64,000 bases of DNA from an uncultured Prevotellaceae bacterium (GCA_900315745.1 ONAG01000013.1:32944-96943); one strand, 5' to 3'. Shown: positions 18,144 to 27,152, numbered from the stretch's first letter. The notes: generated from the letters alone by a model not told the origin. Made by a program: numbers and translations.

Positions 18144-19253
18144 ATGATTTTCAAATATTTGAAGGGGTGTGTTCTTGCTTGGATGATGGCTTTTGCCTTT
18201 GTTGCAGTTCAAGCTCAAGAATATGCTGGATTTGTGGAAGAACTGAAAAATGCATCCTCGGACTCTCTGATGAAAGTGGATGGTATGGAATATTACCTCC
18301 TTTATGAGGATTATGAGAAGGTGCATTTCTTGTCTTTGCTCTCCGAACGACGAGAGACATTCCTCATCGGACCTGCTGTGCCCTGTGACACGTTGTATCA
18401 AAATGGTTTGATATGTGGGAAGTTGGGCGTGGAGAGAGTATGCAAGCCTCTTTCCATGATGAAGAATGACAGCATGTTGGTGGATGTGAAATATCCTAAC
18501 CTCTTCAGTCGTTGCGAGGCTGTCTCTCCATGCAATTTCAAGGCATGCGACACCAACAATTTCGGTTATAAAATCTTGATGGATTACCCCTGTGGTGATG
18601 GAGCGCAATGGGATTACCTAAGATTTTGGCTAATCAACTATGTGGATTCTTTTACAAATATGGACATGCTCTATTATGATGATGTCTATTTGGAGAAGAA
18701 TATCGACAAGCAGATGTTGCCTACAGAAGTGATGCACAGACAGCATCCCGATGCTTTCGTAATAGAAGACATTCGGAACGGGCAGGATGTGGTGGATCAT
18801 TTTAGGGATCTCTACATGAGGCAGGTATATTATCTGAAGAACCTCGATTTTTCCTTCCCTCTTAGTTATTTGCGCATCTTCATTACGCCACGTTTCTACG
18901 ATGGCAGATATGTTACTCTCTTTATTTCCACCAATTTATATGCTTATGGGGCTCACGATTTTCCTATAGAGCGTTATCTCACATTCGACATGAAACGTTT
19001 GGAGGTGGTGACAAACAAAATCTTGTTCAAGAAAGGTGCACTTGCAGAAGTGAGGAAGATACTTGCTGAGGAAATGAGACAAAAAGGTGCCGACCTGGAA
19101 GAGGTGGATCTGCCGCAGGCTGCCATCATGGGGGATAGCGTGGTGTTTAGTTTCCAACCCTACCAAATCGGCACTTTTGCCGATGGCATATATCATTTTG
19201 TTGTTTCCAAAGACAAACTTAAAGGACTTGTTGTGAAAGACAGATGGTGGTGA
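18144..19253 (+). CDS. Secreted DUF3298 (RsiV-like) domain protein
   Basis: 369 residues with a signal peptide (MIFKYLKGCVLAWMMAFAFVAVQAQ). The C-terminal 100 residues carry the DUF3298/RsiV pattern: a KKGALAEVRKILAEEM block and FSFQPYQIGTFADGIYHFVV near the end. Many Bacteroidales have soluble exported versions; role unknown, and there is no anti-sigma segment or membrane anchor here. A near-consensus TAATTTCG lies at 18060-18067. The gene ends one base before the convergent lipoprotein gene. Confidence 0.72.
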   Translation: MIFKYLKGCVLAWMMAFAFVAVQAQEYAGFVEELKNASSDSLMKVDGMEYYLLYEDYEKVHFLSLLSERRETFLIGPAVPCDTLYQNGLICGKLGVERVCKPLSMMKNDSMLVDVKYPNLFSRCEAVSPCNFKACDTNNFGYKILMDYPCGDGAQWDYLRFWLINYVDSFTNMDMLYYDDVYLEKNIDKQMLPTEVMHRQHPDAFVIEDIRNGQDVVDHFRDLYMRQVYYLKNLDFSFPLSYLRIFITPRFYDGRYVTLFISTNLYAYGAHDFPIERYLTFDMKRLEVVTNKILFKKGALAEVRKILAEEMRQKGADLEEVDLPQAAIMGDSVVFSFQPYQIGTFADGIYHFVVSKDKLKGLVVKDRWW

Positions 19254-19749
19254 TTATTTTATATAATCTTCCATCTCTTTCTTCCAGTTGTAATCGTTGG
19301 TTTTGTCTATGAAATTGTCTATGAACCAGTCGTTCTGCTCATATTTCATATTCAAAAGCACCTGGATGGTGTTGCTGAAATTGTGAAGGTTAAGACTAAC
19401 GGTGGCATTCTTGTCGTCCATCTTTATTACCTCTACATCAGAAATCGACAGGTCGCCGAAGTCTTGACCCATTATCCAATAGTCGCCATCAAAAAAGCCT
19501 AATTCATCAGGGTTGTTCATGTTGTCGTAATTGGAAACCTTCTCCAATATCTCATTCCAGCTTTTTGTGCAACACCCGTGCTACCAAATATTCCTCGCTG
19601 TTTCGGTCTTTTGTCGTGGTGGCTTGAGATTTTGTAGTATTGGTTTCGGTGGTTTCTGACGACTCTTGTGGGGCCGATGGGGTAGTTGCATTTTTACCAC
19701 AACTTGCGAATAACAGGGTGAGTGTAAAGAGAACAAGTGCTTTTTTCAT
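19254..19749 (-). pseudogene. Frameshifted lipoprotein gene (DUF3828-like C-terminal part)
   Basis: The first part (19749-19552) encodes MKKALVLFTLTLLFASC, a lipoprotein signal, then a Ser/Thr-rich linker and NSEEYLVARVLHKKLE before TGA. The second part (19547-19254, no ATG) encodes KVSNYDNMNNPDELGFFDGD...NDWFIDNFIDKTNDY. Reading one base fewer in the run of five A at the LHKK codons joins them as LHKSWNEILEKVSNYD, a natural continuous protein of about 164 residues. The downstream part resembles the small exported DUF3828-type domain. A true frameshift or an assembly error are both possible. Confidence 0.6.
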
Positions 19750-19827
19750 GATTTTCTACTTTATATTTTCCGATGCGAAATTATATAAAAAAATTATAAA
19801 AACAAGTGTGCTTATATATTTTTTCCC

Positions 19828-19835
19828 TATTTTTG
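19828..19835 (+). promoter_or_regulatory. -7 box of the ybjQ-like gene
   Basis: TATTTTTG ending 30 bases before the chosen ATG; it rules out the longer frame opening at 19806. Confidence 0.5.
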
Positions 19836-19865
19836 TACATTATTAATTATTCAACATCTATTACA

Positions 19866-20189
19866 ATGCTTTTAACAACTACACCCAACATCGAAGGCAA
19901 GACCATCATGACATATATCGGAGTGGTCACAGGAGAAACAATTATCGGAGCAAACTTCTTTAAGGACTTCAAGGCATCATTGACCGATGTGTTCGGAGGA
20001 CGTAGTGGAACATACGAGCGGACTTTGCGGGAAGCCAAGGACACGGCAATGAAAGAAATGGAGGACAGGGCTGCCAGGATGGGAGCCAATGCCGTCATAG
20101 GAATTGACCTTGATTATGAAACCTTGGGAAATGGTGGCTCCATGATGATGGTGTCATGCAGTGGCACTGCCGTGGTTGTGGCACCATGA
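19866..20189 (+). CDS. YbjQ/heavy-metal-binding domain family protein
   Basis: 107 residues with the YbjQ pattern: [69 protein letters not shown]. The family forms pentameric soluble rings; the metal-binding name is historical and the cellular role is unknown. The frame opens at 19806 but that start lies upstream of the promoter box. Confidence 0.88.
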   Translation: MLLTTTPNIEGKTIMTYIGVVTGETIIGANFFKDFKASLTDVFGGRSGTYERTLREAKDTAMKEMEDRAARMGANAVIGIDLDYETLGNGGSMMMVSCSGTAVVVAP

Positions 20190-20217
20190 TTCATTTTCCG
20201 TTTCTTGCATTTTAGGG

Positions 20218-20251
20218 AAAAGCTCACTCCTTGTAGGAGTTGAGCTTTTTT
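20218..20251 (+). terminator. Terminator of the ybjQ-like gene
   Basis: AAAAGCTCA-CTCC and GGAG-TTGAGCTTTT form a stem with a 5-base loop, then a run of T (to 20251). The hairpin covers the last codons and stop of the convergent phosphatase gene. Confidence 0.7.
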
Positions 20252-21510
20252 AGATAATAAGACTTGAAATCTTCCCATTTGTAGTAAGGGCCAGAATAGG
20301 GCGTTAGTGGCAGACGTGCCTCATTCTCGTTCAGTAGCACTTTCATGAGAATGGGGGCGGATTTCTTTTTGGGGTGGTAGAATATCATCTGTACATTGCA
20401 TGCCATGGGGAAAATCTTGTAGCAGTTCCAACCTTCGTCGTCGAGTTGTTCAAGGTCTGTGATCGCCTTGCCGAAGTCGTCTAATTCAAGCAGGCAGACT
20501 AATGGCATCACACACACCTCATGGCCATAGCGTAGGGTGGCGCCGGGATGACTCATCTTCAAGCAACTGTCAGCTTCTTCTATCATTACACGCAATAGGT
20601 TGCGCTGTGAGTAAGGTGATACTCCTCCATTGAGAGGGCATGGACCATAATGGATATACCACCATGCGTTGGTTTGCAGCCAGAGGTCATATAGCTCGTC
20701 CTCGTTGAAGATGTCATACAGCGTCATGTCATGACGAAGTTCAGTGCTTTGAAGATTTGATGCCATCTTGAAAAGATGATAGGATAGGTCTTGGGCGTTA
20801 ATCTCGTTCTTCCAATAGTTGCTGTCGCTGAATAGCGAGGTCATCAGACGGTCGTTGTGCTGGTGGCGAAGGCAAAAGTCGTCGTATTTCTTCCTTACCT
20901 CAGCAGGTATTTTCTTTTTTTCGAGCACAGTGTCTGAGAAATTCATGTACCACATGTCGTGCTCGCTGGCATCATGGGTGATGTTTAGTTTGGGATTGTG
21001 GCGAAGTAAGGCATGAAGGGCGTTCTCCATAGACAATATGCAGCGTATGACAACCGTGCTCTTGGCATCAATGTGTGTCTTGCCTTTGAAAACTTTTGGG
21101 AAACGCTCATACATGCGGCTGCCAATTTCTTGATGCTGTAATGCTCCTAATGGAGTCAGTTCGCCATGACGCTTGTAGGCATCGTCGCGAATCAGTGTCA
21201 CTCTGCGAAGCACGTCTTTGCCCAAATTTGTCAATATGTTTAGAGAATCGGCTCGTAGGAGTGCCTTGTATGCCAAGTCGTAGTCACTGTTATTAATAAG
21301 GTGCCGGGAACCATGACGGCCATAGTGGCTGATGTAATATGGGACATATCCCTTGGGAGAAGGGGTAAGGGTGGTCTGAGTGGGGCCTGGGTACGCATGG
21401 TAATTGCTGCCAGAGCGGAAGATGTTTTCCTTGATTTCCTGACGTGCGACCTGTGCAAATGCAGATATGGTGATGAATGCTGCCAATAATGCTAATAACG
21501 TTTTTCTCAT
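20224..21510 (-). CDS. Histidine acid phosphatase family protein (secreted)
   Basis: 428 residues with a signal peptide (MRKTLLALLAAFITISAFAQ). The catalytic RHG motif is R65-H66-G67 within SHYGRHGSRH, and the C-terminal acid partner is probably H330-E331 (RYGHEVCVMPL) in place of the usual HD. Clade 2 histidine phosphatases hydrolyse phosphomonoesters, including phytate in the gut relatives (MINPP-like); substrate here not determined. It has its own promoter. Confidence 0.85.
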   Translation of the reverse strand: MRKTLLALLAAFITISAFAQVARQEIKENIFRSGSNYHAYPGPTQTTLTPSPKGYVPYYISHYGRHGSRHLINNSDYDLAYKALLRADSLNILTNLGKDVLRRVTLIRDDAYKRHGELTPLGALQHQEIGSRMYERFPKVFKGKTHIDAKSTVVIRCILSMENALHALLRHNPKLNITHDASEHDMWYMNFSDTVLEKKKIPAEVRKKYDDFCLRHQHNDRLMTSLFSDSNYWKNEINAQDLSYHLFKMASNLQSTELRHDMTLYDIFNEDELYDLWLQTNAWWYIHYGPCPLNGGVSPYSQRNLLRVMIEEADSCLKMSHPGATLRYGHEVCVMPLVCLLELDDFGKAITDLEQLDDEGWNCYKIFPMACNVQMIFYHPKKKSAPILMKVLLNENEARLPLTPYSGPYYKWEDFKSYYLKKLNSYKE

Positions 21511-21529
21511 GGCTTTGTGTTTTTGACTG

Positions 21530-21537
21530 CAAAGGTA
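21530..21537 (-). promoter_or_regulatory. -7 box of the histidine phosphatase gene
   Basis: Minus-strand TACCTTTG at 21537-21530, 20 bases before the ATG. Confidence 0.6.
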
Positions 21538-21690
21538 ACGATATTTTTCTTTTTCCTATTATCTCAGGTGCCAAATTCGCTTGAGTGTTTTGGGGGACTT
21601 TGCCAGATCCATATTCTCTGATTGGCATATTTTATTGCTCCTTTATTCTTTTTTAACTCTAATGAAAAGTGGGGAAAACTCTTTTTGTCA

Positions 21691-21698
21691 TACCTTTG
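21691..21698 (+). promoter_or_regulatory. -7 box of the TraB/FMN-binding operon
   Basis: TACCTTTG upstream of ATG 21723 and ATG 21747. Confidence 0.6.
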
Positions 21699-21746
21699 TC
21701 CATGGATTTTTAAACTTTTCTTATGAATTATCATCTTATTATTGTC

Positions 21747-22652
21747 ATGCGTAGATATATAATCACACTTCTGGCCTTGGTTGCATTCTCATTGACAATT
21801 CATGGCCAATTGCTTTACAAGATATCAGGTAATGGACTGAAAAAGCCTTCTTATTTGCTTGGTACTTATCATTTTGCTGCTTCATCTTTTGCCGACTCCA
21901 TTCCTGGGTTTCATAAAGCCATGGGCGAGGCGGAACAGGCATGTGGGGAAATAGAGATGGACTTGATGAAAAGGCCGGAGGTTCTTGTCAAGTTGCAGAA
22001 AGCAATGATGCTGCCTGATGGCGTTACTCTTGCATCTCTCCTTAATAAAGAGGAGATGGATGCCCTTAATATGTCTCTAAAGAATTTGTTGGGAGCGGAT
22101 CTAACTAATCCGATGGTTAATGCCCAAATGGGAAAGATGAATCCTGCTGCTATCAATCTGCAGTTGGTTTCATTAATGTATCTGAAGCATGACCCTACAT
22201 TCAATTTGGATGATGGCATTGACGCTTATGTGCAAACCCTCGCTAAAAAAGGCAAGAAACCTGTATTGTCTTTTGAAACTGTGGATGAGCAAATCGATGT
22301 GCTTTTTGGAAAGCAGACCATAGAAAGGCAGAAAGTGCTTCTGATGTGTCTGGTCAATAATCAAGAGTATATGATGAACATTACTGACCATATTGTCGCT
22401 GCCTACTATTCACAAGACTTGAACAAGATTGAAGAATTGGAAGACGTCAAAACCAATGACCAATGCGATCCTACTGAAGAAGAGAATGATGCTCTTGTAT
22501 ATGGTAGGAATGCTAAATGGATGACCAAAATTCCAGACATCATGAAATCCAAATCTACTTTCTTCGCTGTTGGAGCAGCACATCTTGTCGGAGAAAAGGG
22601 ATTGCTCTCTCTCTTAAGCAAGGCTGGATACAAGGTTGAACCATGTAAATAA
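21747..22652 (+). CDS. TraB/GumN (TIKI-type) family secreted protein
   Basis: 301 residues from MRRYIITLLALVAFSLTIHGQ, a signal peptide; the frame also opens at ATG 21723 with eight more residues. The family marks are the N-terminal KKPSYLLGTYHFA (the GTxH block) and C-terminal FFAVGAAHLVGEKGLLSLLSKAGY with GAAHL(V)G. The fold is shared with TIKI metalloproteases and GumN; conserved GxxH/E residues are present but protease activity is unproven in bacteria. Followed after 24 bases by an FMN-binding protein, so the pair is likely one transcript. Confidence 0.85.
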   Translation: MRRYIITLLALVAFSLTIHGQLLYKISGNGLKKPSYLLGTYHFAASSFADSIPGFHKAMGEAEQACGEIEMDLMKRPEVLVKLQKAMMLPDGVTLASLLNKEEMDALNMSLKNLLGADLTNPMVNAQMGKMNPAAINLQLVSLMYLKHDPTFNLDDGIDAYVQTLAKKGKKPVLSFETVDEQIDVLFGKQTIERQKVLLMCLVNNQEYMMNITDHIVAAYYSQDLNKIEELEDVKTNDQCDPTEEENDALVYGRNAKWMTKIPDIMKSKSTFFAVGAAHLVGEKGLLSLLSKAGYKVEPCK

Positions 22653-22676
22653 TATTATACAATAACTCTATATAAA

Positions 22677-23078
22677 ATGAAGAAAATTAGTTCGTTAGGT
22701 TACACATCAATGGCATTGTTGGCCGCATTTCTGCTTTCAAGTGCCATGCCTGGTGATCAGGCTATTACTAAAGAAGGAAAAACCGTTGTGGTAAACACCA
22801 CTACCATTGCTGGCGATATAAAAGGATATAATGGTGCCACTCCCCTGAAAATCTATATCTCTAATAACAAGGTGGAGAAAATAGAAGCTCTCCCAAACGA
22901 AGAGACACCAAAATATTTCTTCAAAGTGAAAAAGGCAATGCTTGATAAATGGAACGGGCTGAATGTGAACAAGGCTGTCAAACAAAATGTGGATGGTGTC
23001 ACAGGATGCACTTATTCATCGGATGCTGTAAAGAAGACAGTGGCAAGAGGATTGGAATATTATAAAAAGCATAAATGA
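22677..23078 (+). CDS. Exported FMN_bind domain protein, predicted flavinylated
   Basis: 133 residues: an N-terminal signal/anchor segment (about 8-24) and one FMN_bind domain like those of NqrC and RnfG. The predicted attachment motif is D106-G-V-T-G-C-T112-Y-S-S, where T112 would carry FMN through a phosphoester bond placed by ApbE; the usual Ala of the SGAT core is Cys111 here. Such proteins pass electrons outside the cytoplasmic membrane. An ApbE is encoded at 3,150-4,175. Electron donor and acceptor are unknown. Confidence 0.85.
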   Translation: MKKISSLGYTSMALLAAFLLSSAMPGDQAITKEGKTVVVNTTTIAGDIKGYNGATPLKIYISNNKVEKIEALPNEETPKYFFKVKKAMLDKWNGLNVNKAVKQNVDGVTGCTYSSDAVKKTVARGLEYYKKHK

Positions 23079-23082
23079 TGTT

Positions 23083-23124
23083 AAGCAAGGGCAGCCGTTT
23101 CATTAATGGCTGCCCTTGTTGCTT
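23083..23124. terminator. Bidirectional terminator
   Basis: CAAGGGCAGCC (23086-23096) pairs perfectly with GGCTGCCCTTG (23108-23118); flanking AAG/CTT extend the stem past a small bulge. It lies between the convergent FMN-binding and LolA-like genes. Confidence 0.8.
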
Positions 23125-23743
23125 ATTTGTGCTTTGTCTTGTCTATGAAATCGTAGCCCTTGAATTGTGAAGAGGGGAATTGGAATGTGTCATCACTGAT
23201 GTTGCCGCTTTGGAATTTGCTTATGTTTACCGTAGTCCAAAACCACAACACCTTTATTTTTAGATATTTCGGAGCTTTGGTCTTCTTGTCGATAAAGGCT
23301 TTAAGGTGCTTGATGCCTTTCACGTCCTTATTGGCGTCAAGGGTTACTTCGTAAGTGCCGTTCTTCTCTGTGTATGAGTACTTGTAATCGTCGGCATTGA
23401 AGGAGAATTTGCTCATGTATTTGTCTTTTGCTTCACCTGCCTTGTATAATGTCACAGTCTTCTTTTTCTTGTCAACCCAATATTCTTTCTCGCCATTGTT
23501 CCATCTGAGATAGCGTGATTCCACAAATTTGCTTTTCTTGCCTTTATACCAAATGGTGCCTTCTACATTCATTATGCCGATGATGTTGACGCTATAATGA
23601 AGTGTGGAGCCTTGAGGTCCAAACACCATGTTGTAGGTGTGGTCGAACAACTTACGCGCTTCATTGGCATTTGCATTTTCTTTGCTGTTTACGTTGCCAA
23701 CCACAAACATCAATAGTAATGTGAAGATTATCTTTTTTCTCAT
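23123..23743 (-). CDS. LolA-like outer-membrane lipoprotein carrier family protein
   Basis: 206 residues with a signal peptide (MRKKIIFTLLLMFVVGNVNS). The body has the LolA/LolB half-barrel pattern: SVNIIGIMNVEGTIWYKGKKSKFVES, WVDKKKKTVTLYKAG, FSFNADDYKYSY, and IDKKTKAPKYLKIKV near the end. It is a divergent exported member rather than the canonical LolA; lipid or lipoprotein handling in the periplasm is inferred. The TAATTTTG box at 23771-23778 lies about 30 bases upstream. Confidence 0.68.
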   Translation of the reverse strand: MRKKIIFTLLLMFVVGNVNSKENANANEARKLFDHTYNMVFGPQGSTLHYSVNIIGIMNVEGTIWYKGKKSKFVESRYLRWNNGEKEYWVDKKKKTVTLYKAGEAKDKYMSKFSFNADDYKYSYTEKNGTYEVTLDANKDVKGIKHLKAFIDKKTKAPKYLKIKVLWFWTTVNISKFQSGNISDDTFQFPSSQFKGYDFIDKTKHK

Positions 23744-23770
23744 TTATTCCTATAGGTCTTTTTCAAGCTG

Positions 23771-23778
23771 CAAAATTA
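23771..23778 (-). promoter_or_regulatory. -7 box of the LolA-like gene
   Basis: Minus-strand TAATTTTG at 23778-23771. Confidence 0.45.
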
Positions 23779-23935
23779 ATAATAATTGATGAATAATTGA
23801 AACCTTTTTTGTGTTCATTATTTTTCAATGACATAATTAGGTTATGTGTTCAATATTGGATGAACTATTTGATTGCAGGTGTGTCCTATTGCTATTTTTT
23901 TGTTTATAAATGACAAATATGTTTTCAAGATTATG

Positions 23936-23943
23936 TATCTTTG
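23936..23943 (+). promoter_or_regulatory. -7 box of the short sigma factor gene
   Basis: TATCTTTG, giving a leader of about 65 bases before ATG 24017. Confidence 0.55.
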
Positions 23944-24016
23944 CAAAGAAACATGGTGATGATGTACCAATACCAATGTTTATAATTATAAAGGTGTATT
24001 AATTCTTAGCATTATT

Positions 24017-24709
24017 ATGGCATACATTGAAGATATCCAGCAAAACGCAATCCTGACTGATGAGCAGGAGAGAGAACTTGCCAACCGTATAAAAGATGGA
24101 GATAGAAAGGCTGTTGACGAATTGGTCAAGCACAATCTTCGTTTTGTCCTTTATTTGGCAAGCCAATATACTGGACAAGGGGTGGATTACGATGATCTTG
24201 TAAGTGAGGGAAATATCGGACTATTGAAAGCAGCCAATAGATTTAGTCCATATCCAGGTAAGAGATTCGTGAAGTTTGCTGCCCCCATTGTCAGGGATGT
24301 TATGGAGAAATATATCCAGCAACACTCTGGACTTTACAAGATACCCACAAAAGAAAACAACGCCGCAGAAAAGAAAAGAAGCCAGCCTCTCTCTGTGGAT
24401 GCACCTATACCAGCTGGAAGCAACAACAACTTCAGCCTGCTCAATCTGTTGGAAAACACTGATGCGCCTTTTGCTGACCAGGCATTCGTTAAAAACGACA
24501 TGAATGAATACCTCTTTTCGTTGTTTCAAATGCTCGACAAACGAGAACTCCAAGTCATGACTTTCATCTATGGTATAGGACAAGATAGACATACCATGGC
24601 TGAGGTTGGTGTCCTCATGGGCATAAAGAGGGAACGTGTACGCCAAATAAGAGACAAGGCCCTGCGCAAATTACGCAAGGCCCATCGTCAATTGGATATG
24701 ATTAGGTGA
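24017..24709 (+). CDS. Sigma-70 family factor lacking most of domain 3
   Basis: 230 residues. Region 1.2/2.1 starts TDEQERELANRIKDGDRKAVDELVKHN; region 2 spans about 35-103 (LRFVLYLASQYTGQG, LVSEGNIGLLKAANRF). The aromatic pair of region 2.3 seen in housekeeping factors (YAxWWIRQ) is replaced by FAAPIVRD. A 3.2-finger-like piece (SVDAPIPAGSNNNFSLLNLLEN, about 126-147) follows directly, so the roughly 50-residue regions 3.0-3.1 are missing. Region 4 (about 168-222) has the helix-turn-helix MAEVGVLMGIKRERVRQIRDKALRKLR. A group 2/3 alternative factor of unknown regulon. Confidence 0.88.
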   Translation: MAYIEDIQQNAILTDEQERELANRIKDGDRKAVDELVKHNLRFVLYLASQYTGQGVDYDDLVSEGNIGLLKAANRFSPYPGKRFVKFAAPIVRDVMEKYIQQHSGLYKIPTKENNAAEKKRSQPLSVDAPIPAGSNNNFSLLNLLENTDAPFADQAFVKNDMNEYLFSLFQMLDKRELQVMTFIYGIGQDRHTMAEVGVLMGIKRERVRQIRDKALRKLRKAHRQLDMIR

Positions 24710-24719
24710 TCTGCCCCCA

Positions 24720-27152
24720 TCAAGGAGCCACACTTTTCATTTTCACTTTTACAGCTTTCAGACGGTTGCTCTTCGGGGTGACCGTCAGTGTTATGTCACC
24801 TGCATTCTTGCCTGCACGCAGGATGACCATTGCGGAACCATTGTAGAGGCTGCGATTGTCGGTGACATTCAGTTCATCGGTCTGCATGTCACCATTGCTC
24901 ACTGCCACAATGCGTGCATCTCCTTCTACGCTGAAGTGAAGCTGGTCTTGACAATTATATGCTCTACGGCCTTTGTTGTCTATTGCGTGTATGCGCACAT
25001 GCATCAGGTCTGTGCCATCGGCTATCCATGTTTGTGGGTCAGGGGTGACAGCCAGTTTCTTGGCTTCGCCTGATGTCTCCACGCGGTGACGTGCTACTAT
25101 CTTGCCGCCATTCTTTGCCACTGCCTCCACATAGCCGTCGGAGTATGCCACGTCGTCCCATCTCATCTTGTTGCGTGTCTTTGGGTCAAGGGTGTTCTGG
25201 CGCTTGCCCATGCTCTTGCCATTTACAAACAACTCCACCTCTTCCGTGTTGGAATAGGCATAGATTGTCAGTCGGGAGCCAGCACGACGATTCCAGTGGT
25301 CACTGTATTTCTCTCCTCCAAACTTGATGCCATTCCACTCGATGTCATCGGCTATGTTATCTACTATGCTTAGGTGCACAAGAGGCTCTTCTTCCTTGAA
25401 CACGCTCCTGAGGAAATATGCCAATGGCTTGGGTTCCAATGATATGTCAAAGACTCCGTCTGTCCATCCTTTTGCCGGCCATCCTCGTGACTCGCCCAAA
25501 TAGTCTATCATGCCCCAATATGCCAATCCTATCACTTTGTCAAGGTTCATCTCATAATAGTTGGGTCCCATCATCGGCAAGTTTGCCTCGCTCTGGTAGA
25601 ATATCATCCAGGGGAAACGACGGCCATCGCCCGGGAAATACATGTAACGATAGTTGTAAGCTGCCACTTCGGTTTCCATGGCTAATGGTGCAGGGAGTGA
25701 ATCTGTAGAAAGACTTCTGCCACGAGGATGCATGGCTACCGTGACCAAGCGTGTGGTGTCGTATCTGTGAAGCAATTCTTTCTGTAGTCGGAATGCTGTT
25801 ACACCCCAGTCGTTGAATGGAAGGTTGGCGTATGTCTGCAATTCATTGCCAAGACTCCATAGCACCACAGAGGGGTGATTTCTGTCTCTTCTTATGAATT
25901 CAGGGATGTCATGTTGCCATAGGTCCATCCATTCTTTCCTGCCTCCTGAGAATTGTGTGAGCCATTTGTCGTATAGCTCATCAACCACAAGAATGCCATA
26001 TTCATCGCATAGGTTCAGGAAGTCTTCACTATATGGATTGTGCGACGTGCGTACATGGTTGAAACCATATTCCTTGAGCAGTTTCAGACGTTTCTCGATG
26101 GCACGCGGATAAGCAGCCGAACCTAATGCACCCAAACTGTGGTGGTTGGCTATGCCTTTCCATATTACTTTCTTGCCATTTAACTTGAAACCGAAATCAG
26201 GGGAAAACTCTATTTTCCGAACTCCGAAACGGGTGCTGACCTTGTCGGCTACTCTACCTTTCTCGTCGCAAAGCTCCACTTCCATCTTATAAAGATATGG
26301 CGACTCGCAACTCCATAGGTGGGGCTGAGATAGGTGCAGGTCGTCCAACCTGTATTCATACTCTTTCATCTTCCTGTTCCAGTCGATGTTGGTAGTGTCG
26401 TCTGCCACAATTTGACCTGCGGCATCCTTGACGACAGTATGAACTTTTAGATGTTCGGTGCGAAGCAGGCATGTTATGTCTGCTTGGATGCATACGGTGG
26501 CTGAATTATGGCTTGCATCAGGTGTGGTGATGTAAAGAGGATGGCGTGCAAAGTGCAAGTTGCGGTTGGTGATTACAAGATTTACGTCACGAAACAAACC
26601 TCCACCTGTGTACCAGCGGGAATTTAGAGGCTCTTGGGTGTTGGCTTTCACTGCAATGACGTTTTCTTCTCCATATCGCAATTTCTTGCTTAGGTCTATC
26701 TCAAATCCCAAATATCCGTAGTCGGTGCCGCCAACACGTTCTCCATTGAGATAGACATCACCAACATACATTATGCCTTGGAAGTCGATTAGTGTTCGAC
26801 GCTCCTTCCATTCGGCAGATGGGATGAATGACTTTACATACCAACCAATGCCCATTTCCTTGAATCCACGGGCACTGAGACGACTCTTGAAATTGCTGGC
26901 TTGGTCGCTGTTGTCGCCTGTCTCGTCTTTGGTTGGGGCTACCCATGGTTGTTCTATTTGGAAATCATGGGGCAAATCGACATCTTGCCACGATGCTGCT
27001 ATTCCTTTGGAAGCAGGTATTTCTCCTATGTCGCCATTATGGAATTTCCATCCAAAATTGAAATTGATGATTTCACGTGACGTCGTTTCACCCATGGTGT
27101 TAAGGGCAAAAAGGCATGTGATTAACAGAGTCGATATCTTGATTCTTTTCAT
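24720..27152 (-). CDS. Glycoside hydrolase family 2 (beta-galactosidase-like), secreted
   Basis: 810 residues with a signal peptide (MKRIKISTLLITCLFALNTMG). Domain order is that of GH2: sugar-binding jelly roll (about 25-195, with FNFGWKFHNGDIGE and NSRWYTGGGLFRDV), an Ig-like domain, the TIM barrel (about 300-600, KGIANHHSLGALG, VRTSHNPYSEDFLNLCDEYG) and C-terminal beta domains. The acid/base Glu is in WSLGNELQ and the nucleophile is probably the Glu of IFYQSEAN. It lies 67 bases after the GH106 gene, so the two probably act on one plant glycan; substrate inferred only. Confidence 0.9.
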   Translation of the reverse strand: MKRIKISTLLITCLFALNTMGETTSREIINFNFGWKFHNGDIGEIPASKGIAASWQDVDLPHDFQIEQPWVAPTKDETGDNSDQASNFKSRLSARGFKEMGIGWYVKSFIPSAEWKERRTLIDFQGIMYVGDVYLNGERVGGTDYGYLGFEIDLSKKLRYGEENVIAVKANTQEPLNSRWYTGGGLFRDVNLVITNRNLHFARHPLYITTPDASHNSATVCIQADITCLLRTEHLKVHTVVKDAAGQIVADDTTNIDWNRKMKEYEYRLDDLHLSQPHLWSCESPYLYKMEVELCDEKGRVADKVSTRFGVRKIEFSPDFGFKLNGKKVIWKGIANHHSLGALGSAAYPRAIEKRLKLLKEYGFNHVRTSHNPYSEDFLNLCDEYGILVVDELYDKWLTQFSGGRKEWMDLWQHDIPEFIRRDRNHPSVVLWSLGNELQTYANLPFNDWGVTAFRLQKELLHRYDTTRLVTVAMHPRGRSLSTDSLPAPLAMETEVAAYNYRYMYFPGDGRRFPWMIFYQSEANLPMMGPNYYEMNLDKVIGLAYWGMIDYLGESRGWPAKGWTDGVFDISLEPKPLAYFLRSVFKEEEPLVHLSIVDNIADDIEWNGIKFGGEKYSDHWNRRAGSRLTIYAYSNTEEVELFVNGKSMGKRQNTLDPKTRNKMRWDDVAYSDGYVEAVAKNGGKIVARHRVETSGEAKKLAVTPDPQTWIADGTDLMHVRIHAIDNKGRRAYNCQDQLHFSVEGDARIVAVSNGDMQTDELNVTDNRSLYNGSAMVILRAGKNAGDITLTVTPKSNRLKAVKVKMKSVAP

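Noticed and set aside
18144-19253. Anti-sigma factor RsiV
   Set aside because: Only the DUF3298 part is present behind a cleavable signal peptide; the anti-sigma segment and membrane helix are missing and no sigma gene is adjacent.
19552-19570. Programmed ribosomal frameshift in the lipoprotein gene
   Set aside because: The shift needed is +1 over a five-A run; the -1 heptamer A AAA AAG is not present and no stimulatory stem was evident.
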